Shown here: positions 36,821 through 47,552 of the stretch, piece after piece | How positions within the stretch are numbered: the stretch's first letter is position 1 | How the letters are laid out: each line of letters starts with the position of its first letter | Source: Bacteroidia bacterium | GTDB taxonomy: Bacteria; Bacteroidota; Bacteroidia; J057 | Length of the DNA: 64,000 nt | Reading direction: 5' to 3' | Assembly: GCA_019695295.1 (NCBI GenBank) | Contig: JAIBAH010000001.1 | Coordinates: forward strand, 62,001-126,000 | The notes under the pieces: generated by a model | Seen by the model: the letters and a program-made list of their open reading frames with translations, nothing else | Told to the model about the DNA's origin: nothing | Database searches by the model: none | Program-made: the position numbers and the translations under genes

Positions 36821-37552
36821 ATGAAAGCATTTATCACCTTAGAAAAAATTTTCAGTTCTGGTTTTGAAACCCCTAAACCGGTAATTCACATTCAGCCACT
36901 CAATTTTAGTCTGAACACCCGGCTACTTACTACTCTGCTTGGGATTCTTTTACTGACCAATGCAGGGAGTTTTTTGATTGGCAAATGGAGAAATGTGTAT
37001 TCGGTCGAGCCTCCGGGATTATACCTTTCAGAAAAAGCATCTGTTTACGTAACGGATTTCCCCTCATTTGAAATGAAAGTAAAAGAAATAGCCGCAAAAC
37101 TGAATGTCCCGCCCGAATGGCTGATGGCTGTAATGTATTCCGAATCCCGTTTTGATGCTTCTGCCGAAAACTTCAGGGGAAGCGGAGCCGTTGGTTTGAT
37201 TCAGTTTATGCCTGCAACCGCTAAAGATATGGGAACAAGTACCCAGAAAATTGGACAACTGAATCATGTAGAACAACTCGACTGGGTATATGAGTATATG
37301 CAAATGGTGAGAAATAAGTACGGAGAATACGAAAGTCTTACTGATTTTTACCTCGCTATCTTATACCCCAAAGCACGCAGACAGGAAATGTGTTATACGT
37401 TATACGCAAATCCCTCCAAACCCTACAAACAAAACAGCGGACTGGATATTGATAAGGACGGTCAGGTTACAGTACATGATATAGACAAAAGAATGAAACG
37501 GATTTATCCTACTGCCTACATCAAAAGAAAACCGTCTGAAACCAAACTCTGA
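36821..37552 (+). CDS. Membrane-anchored lytic transglycosylase with calcium-loop-like insert
   Basis: An SLT-type transglycosylase that cleaves the glycan strand of peptidoglycan. An N-terminal anchor helix (about residues 33-53) is followed by the catalytic domain: AVMYSESRFDAS with the conserved Glu, and GAVGLIQFMPATAKDMG. Near the C-terminus, DIDKDGQVTVHDID has the spacing of an EF-hand/dockerin-type calcium loop. I use ATG 36821 because the preceding frame from 36662 is AT-rich, has repeated TTTGCA sequences and looks like the promoter region. The loop is a candidate only; calcium binding is not shown. Confidence 0.7.
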   Translation: MKAFITLEKIFSSGFETPKPVIHIQPLNFSLNTRLLTTLLGILLLTNAGSFLIGKWRNVYSVEPPGLYLSEKASVYVTDFPSFEMKVKEIAAKLNVPPEWLMAVMYSESRFDASAENFRGSGAVGLIQFMPATAKDMGTSTQKIGQLNHVEQLDWVYEYMQMVRNKYGEYESLTDFYLAILYPKARRQEMCYTLYANPSKPYKQNSGLDIDKDGQVTVHDIDKRMKRIYPTAYIKRKPSETKL

Positions 37553-37562
37553 CTTTAAAAAA

Positions 37563-37705
37563 CTGTCTGATATTAGCCATTTTTGTAAAAACAGGATTTT
37601 TTTTCCCTGATTTTTCGTTGATAAAATTTGCTTTTTGATGAGCTTTCCCTTTATTTTATCCCATAAAAAGCCCTCTTTTTGAATAAGAAATCTATATTCA
37701 GACAG
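37563..37705. repeat. Possible relic bounded by an inverted repeat
   Basis: CTGTCTGA (37563-37570) and its exact inverse TCAGACAG (37698-37705) bound a 143-bp AT-rich noncoding segment. The left part shares GATTTTTTTTCCCT and TTTTTCGTTGAT with the region before lptD (27321-27380), suggesting a MITE-like or insertion-sequence remnant. Both matches could be chance in AT-rich DNA. Confidence 0.3.
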
Positions 37706-37797
37706 ATTCTATCCTTTTTAATAAAAACAGATTCATTTTATGGGTCTGTTTTTTTTTATAAAAATTTATGTTTACTTTGTGTCAATTTTAATTAGTT

Positions 37798-38169
37798 ATG
37801 CTTATGCGCAAAAATATCCTTCTTTTTATTACTTGTTGTTTTATACTGATTATTTCATCCTGTAAATATGAAAAAATCGACGGTTGCGATACTGCAAGCG
37901 TAAAATATGGTTCAACGATTAAACCCATTCTGCAAAACTCCTGCTACTCCTGTCACGGACAAAGCCAGTTTCTTTCCAATGGTGCAGGGTATAACCTTGA
38001 GGCTTACGATAGCCTGAAACAGTTTATTGCAGATGGAAGATTTCTGAAATCGATAAAATGGTCAGACCCTGACAATGTATCTACAATGCCTAAAGGCGGC
38101 ACTAAAATCGCCGACTGCGATATCAGTAAAATTGAAAAATGGATAAACGACGGGTATCCTGAAAATTAA
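37798..38169 (+). CDS. Cytochrome c-like lipoprotein
   Basis: A 123-residue lipoprotein: a signal peptide and lipobox ending at LIISSC (Cys at about residue 22), then a small cytochrome-c-like domain with the heme-binding CYSCH motif (Cys49, Cys52, His53). A later Met in STMPKGG is a candidate axial ligand, the position typical of the family. This class often sits beside a DUF5777 beta-barrel, as it does here. It probably carries electrons at the membrane surface; the partner is not known. The ATG at 37804 is an alternative start. Confidence 0.75.
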   Translation: MLMRKNILLFITCCFILIISSCKYEKIDGCDTASVKYGSTIKPILQNSCYSCHGQSQFLSNGAGYNLEAYDSLKQFIADGRFLKSIKWSDPDNVSTMPKGGTKIADCDISKIEKWINDGYPEN

Positions 38170-38211
38170 AAATTCTTTTTTTTAAATTCTGAGACTAAAT
38201 AAAGATTTTAT

Positions 38212-39102
38212 ATGAAAAAAATAATTACTGCACTTCTGATTTTTCCGCTCTTTATTTCCGGGTTACGTGCTCAAACCGAAGAAAAAAAAACCGAGCCGGT
38301 AAATTATACCTATCAGACGTTTCGCTCTTTGCGGAATGTAAACTCCCATAATGTAGAAACGCTTCCCTCCGGCGTAATGCATTACTGGATTCAGCACAGA
38401 TTCGGGCTGCTGAACAGCGGGATTGATGATTTATTCGGGCTGGACCTTGGGGCAAGTATGCGTCTGGGGGTAGATTATGGAGTCCTGAACAATCTGATGG
38501 TATCGCTTGGCCGAGCAAATACAGGCAAAACTTATGATGCTTCTGCTCAGTATAAATTTTTGCATCAGTGTTCCGGAGGGAAAAACATGCCCGTAACGGC
38601 TACTTTTCTTTCGAGAGTTGCCATCAATACATTGTCCTATCCGCAGGCAGGAGACCCAAGAGGGATGTTTACTTCCAGAATGCAATATACTTTTCAGTTA
38701 ATGGTTGCGAGAAAATTCGGGGAGAAATTTTCCGTACAACTTTCTCCTACCATGATTCACAGAAACCTTGTCCCTACTGCACAGGATCAGAACGACATTT
38801 TCGCTATCGGACTCTCTGCAAGATACAGAGTAACTTACAATATAGCACTTTGTATGGATTATTATTATCAGTTGCCGGGCTATAATGCTGACAATAACCG
38901 CAATCCGCTTTCGCTGAGTATGGATTATGAGACCAATGGTCACGTATTTTCCTTTGTGTTGAGCAATAGTTTTGCACTGACCGATAACTATTTCATATCC
39001 GGTTCTCCGTTTAATAAAAATGAGGACTGGAGCAAGGGCAGAATTCTATTTGGTTTTAATATCAGCAGGTCATTTAAGATACACCGTCCAATCGGAGGGT
39101 AA
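38212..39102 (+). CDS. DUF5777-family outer-membrane beta-barrel
   Basis: A 296-residue exported protein with a signal peptide (1-20) and a series of amphipathic strands (SMRLGVDYGVLNNLMVSLG, FLSRVAINTL, YTFQLMVARKF) ending in an aromatic strand typical of outer-membrane barrels. The NSHNVETLPSGVMHYWIQHRFG opening identifies DUF5777. Members commonly sit next to small cytochrome-like or YceI-type proteins; this one follows the cytochrome lipoprotein by 42 bases. A role in electron transfer or outer-membrane transport is inferred from context only. Confidence 0.8.
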   Translation: MKKIITALLIFPLFISGLRAQTEEKKTEPVNYTYQTFRSLRNVNSHNVETLPSGVMHYWIQHRFGLLNSGIDDLFGLDLGASMRLGVDYGVLNNLMVSLGRANTGKTYDASAQYKFLHQCSGGKNMPVTATFLSRVAINTLSYPQAGDPRGMFTSRMQYTFQLMVARKFGEKFSVQLSPTMIHRNLVPTAQDQNDIFAIGLSARYRVTYNIALCMDYYYQLPGYNADNNRNPLSLSMDYETNGHVFSFVLSNSFALTDNYFISGSPFNKNEDWSKGRILFGFNISRSFKIHRPIGG

Positions 39103-39112
39103 TACAATCAGG

Positions 39113-40120
39113 ATGAAAACGGAAACCGGTCAAGACCTCAATTATGCAAAACGGCTGCTGGAGCGGGGCGATTTGGTCGCAATCCCTACCGAAACGGTTT
39201 ACGGGCTTGCCGCCAATGCGCTGAATCCGGATGCAGTGATTAAGATATTCAGGGCTAAAAACCGTCCGGAATTCAATCCATTAATTGTACATTGCGGAAG
39301 CTGGGAGCAGGTTACTCATTTCACTGAGGATATTCCGGCGGTAGCCGAAAAACTCGCGGAGCATTTTATGCCGGGTCCGCTTACGTTGCTCCTGCCTAAA
39401 AAAAAGGAAATACAGGACCTCGTCACCTCCGGAAGTGATAAAGTAGCGGTAAGAATTCCAGACCATCCCGTAAGTCTTTCATTACTGAAAATGCTTTCTT
39501 TTCCGCTTGCGGCACCCAGCGCGAATCCATCCGGCTATATCAGCCCTACTACATCCAGCCACGTTTTTCAGCAACTGAATGGAAAAATCCCTTATATTCT
39601 GGAAGGAGGCCCTTCAAAAGTGGGGCTGGAATCTACGATTGCGGGGTTTGATGAAGAAGGAAGGCTGTGTATCTATCGTCTGGGGGGATTAAGCATAGCA
39701 GAAATTGAGAAAGTAGCAGGCAAAGTCCGTATTCTTACCCATTATGAATCCAAACCCAAAACCGCAGGGCAGTTATTAAGTCATTATGCGCCCATGACTC
39801 CCTTAATGCTGGGAAATATAGAAACGATGGTAAAGGAGTTCGGGAAGGAAAAAGCCGGAGTGCTGTCCTTCAGGAAGGGAAATCCTCTTATCTCTCCTGA
39901 GTTTCAAAGAATATTATCTCCTACGGGAGATACCGAAGAAGCGGCAAAAAATCTTTTCCGTGCCATGCGCGAACTGGACGGTATGAATCTGAGGGTGATT
40001 TATGCGGAAGAAGCACCGGAAGAAGGCCTTGGACCTGCCATCAATGACCGGCTGAGACGTGCAAGGTATGAACTTAAACTGTTAAATGAAGGAGATGAAC
40101 TCCCGGATTTGCCGGAATAA
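39113..40120 (+). CDS. Threonylcarbamoyl-AMP synthase (Sua5 type)
   Basis: Makes threonylcarbamoyl-AMP from threonine, bicarbonate and ATP, used to form t6A at position 37 of ANN-reading tRNAs. The YrdC domain is at residues 1-200 (PTETVYGLAANAL, IFRAKNRPEFNPLIVH, MPGPLTLLL, AAPSANPSG), followed by a linker with QLLSHYAP and a C-terminal Sua5 domain. The length of 335 residues separates it from the short TsaC form. ATG 39113 avoids overlap with the beta-barrel gene, whose 3' end the longer frame (from 39020) would cross. Confidence 0.92.
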   Translation: MKTETGQDLNYAKRLLERGDLVAIPTETVYGLAANALNPDAVIKIFRAKNRPEFNPLIVHCGSWEQVTHFTEDIPAVAEKLAEHFMPGPLTLLLPKKKEIQDLVTSGSDKVAVRIPDHPVSLSLLKMLSFPLAAPSANPSGYISPTTSSHVFQQLNGKIPYILEGGPSKVGLESTIAGFDEEGRLCIYRLGGLSIAEIEKVAGKVRILTHYESKPKTAGQLLSHYAPMTPLMLGNIETMVKEFGKEKAGVLSFRKGNPLISPEFQRILSPTGDTEEAAKNLFRAMRELDGMNLRVIYAEEAPEEGLGPAINDRLRRARYELKLLNEGDELPDLPE

Positions 40121-40163
40121 ATGCTTCAGGAATTATCGGTCCTGACCGGGAAGATGAAATTAT

Positions 40164-40195
40164 TTTGCATAGTAAAAGAAAAATCTTTTAATTTG
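40164..40195 (+). promoter_or_regulatory. Candidate promoter of the TlpA-like lipoprotein
   Basis: TTTG (40164-40167), a 20-base spacer and TTAATTTG (40188-40195), one mismatch from TANNTTTG, about 29 bases before the start codon. Confidence 0.5.
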
Positions 40196-40223
40196 CGGTA
40201 AATTATTGTAAATATTAAAATAA

Positions 40224-41333
40224 ATGAAAAAATTTATTGTCGTTTTATCATCTCTTATTTTACTGGGATTCGGGTGTGAGAAGAATGATACCCCCCAGGA
40301 CGGTTATAAGCTGACGGGTACTATCGAAGGGCTTACCGGTGAGGTGTATCTTGTAAATCCTGCAATGCAAAAAGTAATTGATACAGCAGTGGTTAAAGAA
40401 GGTAAATTTGAGTTTACCGGAAAGATGACTGAGCCTGACATGCTTATGATTTTTAATACTCAAAAACAACCGGTTGCGAGTGTTTATCTCGAAAATACAA
40501 CTATCGGTATTGAGGGGAAAGCCAATGACCCGAATTCCATTAAGGTAAAAGGCTCTAAGCTCAGTGAAGAATACGGTGAAGTTCAGGCGATTATTCAAAA
40601 GGTAAATACCGAATTTAAACCCATTGAAGAAAAACTGAGAGCAGAACAAATGACTTTTCAGGGTCAAAATCCGCCTGCTTCATTTGGAGTAAAGGTAGAT
40701 TCTTTTCAGAAAGCGATTAATACAAGAGTGGAAACGGAACTTCAGAAATTTATCAAAGACCATAGTTCTTCACCAATTGCAGCTCTTACTGTAAACAATT
40801 TCTTTGGTCAGGGACATGAATTAAAAGTAATGGAAGAAACCTTCGCTATGCTTTCCAAAGAGGCGCAGGAATCCAAATACGGAAAGAATTTCGCAGCTAT
40901 GCTTGACAAAGAAAAAAAATGGATGAATACGCCTGCACCGGACTTTACGCAAAATGATGAAAACGGGAAACCCATCAGTCTTTCTTCCTATAAGGGAAAA
41001 TGGGTTTTAGTGGACTTCTGGGCCAGCTGGTGCAAGCCCTGCCGTGCAGAAAATCCAAATGTAGTAAAGGCATACGCTAAATACAAAAGCAAAAATTTTG
41101 ATATTCTCGGCGTTTCTCTTGATCAGCAAAAAGACGCATGGGTTCAGGCAATTAAAGCCGATAATCTACCCTGGAAACACGTATCTGACCTTCAGGGATG
41201 GCAGAGTTCTGCCGGAAGATTGTATGGTGTAGAGTCGATTCCATTTAATATCCTCGTTAATCCGGAAGGCGTAATCGTAGGTAAAAATCTCCGGGGCTCA
41301 GCGCTTGAGAAAAAATTATCTGAAGTACTTTAA
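40224..41333 (+). CDS. TlpA-like thiol-disulfide oxidoreductase lipoprotein
   Basis: A 369-residue protein with a signal and a lipobox ending in LLGFGC (Cys at about residue 18), a DUF4369-like N-terminal domain (25-110), a helical middle and a TlpA thioredoxin domain (about 235-369) with WCKPC at Cys270 and Cys273. It is paralogous to the protein at 9549-10928; the thioredoxin part shares FWASWCKPCR and LGVSLDQQK with it, whereas the upstream regions differ. It probably acts at the periplasmic face of a membrane. It stands alone between a candidate promoter and a terminator. Confidence 0.83.
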   Translation: MKKFIVVLSSLILLGFGCEKNDTPQDGYKLTGTIEGLTGEVYLVNPAMQKVIDTAVVKEGKFEFTGKMTEPDMLMIFNTQKQPVASVYLENTTIGIEGKANDPNSIKVKGSKLSEEYGEVQAIIQKVNTEFKPIEEKLRAEQMTFQGQNPPASFGVKVDSFQKAINTRVETELQKFIKDHSSSPIAALTVNNFFGQGHELKVMEETFAMLSKEAQESKYGKNFAAMLDKEKKWMNTPAPDFTQNDENGKPISLSSYKGKWVLVDFWASWCKPCRAENPNVVKAYAKYKSKNFDILGVSLDQQKDAWVQAIKADNLPWKHVSDLQGWQSSAGRLYGVESIPFNILVNPEGVIVGKNLRGSALEKKLSEVL

Positions 41334-41346
41334 ATATTTACTTTTG

Positions 41347-41386
41347 AAAGAAGTTCCTTTTTTAAAAAGACAGGAACTTCTTTTTT
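41347..41386 (+). terminator. Terminator of the TlpA-like lipoprotein
   Basis: A 12-bp inverted repeat (41347-41358 with 41372-41383) followed by T residues, 13 bases after the stop codon. Confidence 0.82.
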
Positions 41387-41407
41387 ATTTTTTAAATTTA
41401 CTGTTTT

Positions 41408-41929
41408 ATGGACAGACCCTTACATAATGAGTTTACCCCTTTTCAGGCCGCTTACATCGACAAAGTAAAAGGAGATGATATTGCTGTGATTCTGGAAGAC
41501 CAAAAGCAGGACATTAGCCGTATTTTTTCTGCACTTTCGGACGAAGCCGCTCTTTTTGCCTATAAAGAGGATAAATGGACTTTAAAGGAAGTACTGGGAC
41601 ATCTTACTGACGTAGAGAGAATTATGAGCTACAGGGCTTTGAGAATTGCCCGTAAAGACAAAACGCCCCTTCCCGGATTCGACGAGAATGAATATGTATT
41701 CAATGCAGGCTTTAATGGCAGAACCGTCAAAGACCTTCTGAATGAATTTATTTTTGTTCGTAACTCAACCATTTCTTTTGTAAACAGCCTGAGCCCGGAA
41801 GTATGTACTTATACCGGATTTGTGAATGACAACGTGATTTCTGTATCAGCCCTTATGTTTATCATAACCGGCCACACAATTCATCATATGGATATCATTA
41901 ACGACCGCTACCTGAGTCAGAATCCATAA
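41408..41929 (+). CDS. DinB-like (DinB_2) metal-binding protein
   Basis: A 173-residue soluble four-helix protein. The DinB-type metal ligands appear as His in VLGHLTDVER (about residue 63) and the pair in GHTIHHMDI near residue 158, spaced as in the DinB/YfiT superfamily. Members include thiol-S-transferases (bacillithiol- and mycothiol-linked) and proteins of unknown function; no choice can be made from the sequence. The gene stands alone, with a convergent neighbour 17 bases away. Confidence 0.8.
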   Translation: MDRPLHNEFTPFQAAYIDKVKGDDIAVILEDQKQDISRIFSALSDEAALFAYKEDKWTLKEVLGHLTDVERIMSYRALRIARKDKTPLPGFDENEYVFNAGFNGRTVKDLLNEFIFVRNSTISFVNSLSPEVCTYTGFVNDNVISVSALMFIITGHTIHHMDIINDRYLSQNP

Positions 41930-41946
41930 GGCTCAATATCGATTCC

Positions 41947-42828
41947 TTATTCTTCGCTCACTTCTTTGGTTTTGGTTTTGAAGACTGTACCGGTTGCTAC
42001 TCCTCCTATTGAGAAAACAGCCCTGTCCGTGAGTCCGTTGATGGGCTTATCTGAGCCTAAAGGGAAATATTTACGCAATTCAATAAAAAAGGAAAAGTCG
42101 TTCAGGGGAATCATCAGTTTCCCTCCGAATCCCAGAATATCATGAGCAATGTCCGTATTGGCTTTGGCCAGTTCTTCAAAGGACTTCCCGCCGGCTTTTT
42201 CTTCATACACATGAATATAATTAACCTGAGGGCTGAAAATAGCCCCTACCAAACCAAAGTCGGTATTGGTAAGATATCCAAACTGCCCGCCGGTATTTAA
42301 ATTGAAGGTTCTGAACCCGGGATTACCTGCCGGGCTTCCGTTCAGGTTGTAGGGCGTGGAGGAAAAATCGGTAAAGGCAGTCATGAGGAATTTTGCATTC
42401 TCATCCGCTCCGGATGCTATCAGGTTGTTGAATCTTAATCCAAATAAAAACTGAAACTCATTGTCAATAAAGGCCATTTTCCGGAGGTCCACAGAATCAC
42501 CGGAAGTGTAATTCACTTTCAAAAGCGGATTGTATTTAAAAACGGTTGTGAGGGTTCTGAGTTTTTCGTTGGGTTGTTTTTCATAGGATAATATCCCTTC
42601 TTTTCTGACATTCTGCCGGTTCAGTGCGATATTCCAGTCGAGTGCAACCTGACCGGAAGCAGAGGATTTTTCTGCGTTGAACTCATATAAGTTTCCGCCC
42701 CCTACACCGGAAATGGCAAACGTATTCACTCTGGGATTGTAAATAATGCTAATCGGAGACGCCTGCTGCCCGGAAGCGATTCCATACATGATTGAAAAAA
42801 TCAGAAAGGAAACAATGTTTTTTTTCAT
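41947..42828 (-). CDS. Hypothetical exported protein, probable outer-membrane barrel
   Basis: A 293-residue protein with a signal peptide (1-20, ending SGQQ). The body has many alternating strands (AISGVGGGNLYEF, ALDWNIALNR, FQFLFGLRFNNL, GQFGYLTNTDFGLVGAIF) and no membrane helices, suggesting an outer-membrane beta-barrel. The C-terminus is charged rather than aromatic, which is unusual for a barrel end. No family was recognised. It is probably a single-gene unit. Confidence 0.6.
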   Translation of the reverse strand: MKKNIVSFLIFSIMYGIASGQQASPISIIYNPRVNTFAISGVGGGNLYEFNAEKSSASGQVALDWNIALNRQNVRKEGILSYEKQPNEKLRTLTTVFKYNPLLKVNYTSGDSVDLRKMAFIDNEFQFLFGLRFNNLIASGADENAKFLMTAFTDFSSTPYNLNGSPAGNPGFRTFNLNTGGQFGYLTNTDFGLVGAIFSPQVNYIHVYEEKAGGKSFEELAKANTDIAHDILGFGGKLMIPLNDFSFFIELRKYFPLGSDKPINGLTDRAVFSIGGVATGTVFKTKTKEVSEE

Positions 42829-42983
42829 TTTGACAAAATATTGGATGAAATGATTATTTGGTATTAACTATGACAAACTTCGGAATATTTTACCGGTTTA
42901 CCATAATTTTTCATATTGTTTTTTTACAATGTCAGGACTTCAGACGGGATTTCGCCCAAATTCATGTTGACAATAACAACAAA

Positions 42984-43583
42984 TTACCCTTTCAGAGATT
43001 GAAGAAGCCTGTTTTTTACTTCGTTTTCCCACTCAGATTTCAGAATACTCAGGACGATACTGTCTCTGCGCGTGCCGTCGGGCCGGGGAGTATTACTTCT
43101 CAGGATTCCTTCAACGGTACATCCAATGCTTTTCATTGCAGCAATACTTCTCGCATTCATGCTATCAGCCCGGAATTCCACTCTTTCCATATCCATTTTT
43201 TCGAAGGCAAAAGCAAGGAGCAGATATTTACAGTGTTTGTTCAGTCCTGTACCCTGAAATTGTATTCCATACCAGGTGTACCCGAGCTGAAGCGTTTTGT
43301 AGTTTAGCTGAATATCGTAAAAACGGGTACATCCTGCATATTCCTGAGTTTCTTTATCATATACAATAAAAGGATATTCTTTTTCTGCTTTTCTCGCATT
43401 CAGGGCCAGGTTCAGGTAATTTTTCAGGCCGTCTTCTCCTACAGGCTGAACGAGGGAGTATTTCCACAGGTCCGTTTCGTTCAGGGAAAAATACAGGAGG
43501 TTTTCAAAGTCTGAGGAGACCAAAGGCGTGAGTATTACCCTTTCATTTTCAAGTATATATTCTTCGTTAAAATTAAAAATCAT
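42984..43583 (-). CDS. GNAT-family N-acetyltransferase (RimJ/RimL-like)
   Basis: A 199-residue acetyltransferase. The RimJ/L-like pattern is visible: ILENERVILTPL at the start, a LGYTWYGIQFQGTGLNKHCKY segment where the acetyl-CoA loop lies, ERVEFRADSMNARSIAAMKSIG, and a C-terminal RRDSIVLSIL strand. The substrate may be a protein N-terminus or a small amine. It overlaps the upstream small membrane-protein gene by 4 bases, so the two are translationally coupled. Confidence 0.83.
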   Translation of the reverse strand: MIFNFNEEYILENERVILTPLVSSDFENLLYFSLNETDLWKYSLVQPVGEDGLKNYLNLALNARKAEKEYPFIVYDKETQEYAGCTRFYDIQLNYKTLQLGYTWYGIQFQGTGLNKHCKYLLLAFAFEKMDMERVEFRADSMNARSIAAMKSIGCTVEGILRSNTPRPDGTRRDSIVLSILKSEWENEVKNRLLQSLKG

Positions 43584-43966
43584 ATTTGTATATTATTAAG
43601 ACTTCGGTGGTAAATAACGGTATATACTGCGATACATGAAAAAGGAAGCACTGAGCCAATTATTCTTAAATTTGTACTCATGATTCCAATCAGCAAAATC
43701 AGCAGCAGTAAAATACTCATAGCTGCCAAACCTGAAAAGGTTAAAACCCGGCTGACCTTTTGCTGAAACAAGGTAATCAGGAGTAGAATCTGACCCAGCA
43801 AAGGTAAAATAATAAAGGGATGTAATACTTCTCCCGGACTCGTCAGTAGTTTTGTGAAGATTACAGACTCAACCTGAAACAGAAACTGATGTTGGTTACC
43901 TCCCCATTCGAGGTAGCCAAAAAGTGAAGTGAGAATCAACAGAAGATTCAGGATTTTTGTTTTCAT
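43580..43966 (-). CDS. Hypothetical small membrane protein
   Basis: 128 residues with about four hydrophobic helices (residues 5-20, 48-66, 72-94 and 102-118) and short loops. The first helix could be a signal anchor. No family was recognised. Its stop codon overlaps the start of the acetyltransferase, indicating one transcript. Function unknown. Confidence 0.6.
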   Translation of the reverse strand: MKTKILNLLLILTSLFGYLEWGGNQHQFLFQVESVIFTKLLTSPGEVLHPFIILPLLGQILLLITLFQQKVSRVLTFSGLAAMSILLLLILLIGIMSTNLRIIGSVLPFSCIAVYTVIYHRSLNNIQI

Positions 43967-46717
<2,751 letters not shown>

Positions 46718-46748
46718 TGCATGGTTTGAAAATAATGGTTTGAAAAAG

Positions 46749-46779
46749 GAAGTAGCGGTAAAAGGCTACTTCTTTTTTT
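46749..46779 (+). terminator. Terminator of katG
   Basis: An 8-bp stem (46749-46756 with 46765-46772), an 8-base loop and a run of seven T residues, about 30 bases after the katG stop codon. Confidence 0.8.
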
Positions 46780-46897
46780 GTGGCCGGCAACCCCATACTT
46801 TTATCGTTTTCAGAACACTTACGATACCGGAAAAGGAGACCAATATTTTGAATTTCCGGAAATTAAGTCATCCTGTAAAAAAAAACAGGAAAATCAC

Positions 46898-46928
46898 TTG
46901 GAAAATAAAAACTTTATATTCTAATTTG
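46898..46928 (+). promoter_or_regulatory. Candidate promoter of the first regulator-kinase pair
   Basis: TTG (46898-46900), a 20-base spacer and CTAATTTG (46921-46928). It is kept in the second copy (49870-49900) with the same spacing although the surrounding leader has diverged, which supports function. Confidence 0.5.
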
Positions 46929-47126
46929 TGGTGTTAAAAGAATGTTCTGCAATTAAAGGGGTTATTCTGAATATAACTACTGTCACCATCAATAAAAAGT
47001 ATGTACAATGACAAACTTCATTAAACTGACATTTTTATACTGGTGTTAAAACAAATAATCAACCGGCCAATTTATTTTTACTTCTAACACTTTTTATCTA
47101 TATTTTCAACCTGTAATATCAAACAC

Positions 47127-47504
47127 ATGAAATTTTTAATTGTAGATGATGAAAAAGACGTAGAAATCATGTTTCGGCAAAAATTAAGAAAGGAAATCCG
47201 AAATGGTGATTTAGCGTTAGCGTTTGCTTTCTCAGGAATGGAAGCACTCAACATGCTGCGCAATCAAACCCCTCCTGATATTATGTATATTTTCTCTGAT
47301 ATTAATATGCCCGGGATGTCGGGAATTGATTTATTAGAAACAGTAAAAAGTGAATTCCCTGAAATTAGGGTAAGTATGATTTCGGCTTACGGCGATGATG
47401 AAAACTATACAAAAGCCATCAATTCCGGCGCAAATGGTTTTTTTACAAAACCCATTGATTTTGATAGTTTAAAAAAAGAAATCAATGAGATTCTCATGGG
47501 TTAA
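47127..47504 (+). CDS. Single-domain response regulator, copy 1
   Basis: A 125-residue CheY-like receiver with no output domain. The phosphorylation site is Asp58 (SDINMPGMSG), with the acidic pocket Asp7/Asp8, Ser86 and Lys108 all present. It differs from copy 2 by only three residues (Thr48, Thr72 and Asp91 here; Ile, Lys and Asn there). It lies 48 bases ahead of a histidine kinase that presumably phosphorylates it. Without an output domain it must work through protein contacts or as a phosphate sink. It also resembles the receiver of the cyclase at 56820. Confidence 0.92.
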   Translation: MKFLIVDDEKDVEIMFRQKLRKEIRNGDLALAFAFSGMEALNMLRNQTPPDIMYIFSDINMPGMSGIDLLETVKSEFPEIRVSMISAYGDDENYTKAINSGANGFFTKPIDFDSLKKEINEILMG

Positions 47505-47552
47505 TCCCGATTCTGTTATTTCCTTCACTTCATTCACTTACTTTAAATATTG

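Larger units (their letters stand above)
46718..47126. other. Leader region of the first response regulator
   Basis: 409 bp holding the katG terminator, a candidate promoter (46898-46928) and a leader of about 190 bases. From about 46831 it is homologous to the leader of the second response regulator. A 13-codon open frame (47008-47049) is a shortened version of a 62-codon frame in the second leader (49984-50172). Confidence 0.55.

Noticed and set aside
39020-39112. Extended start for the Sua5-type gene
   Set aside because: The extension lies within the DUF5777 barrel gene and has no resemblance to the family.
46740-46937. A 65-codon frame after katG
   Set aside because: It starts within the katG terminator and continues into the duplicated leader; no coding signs.
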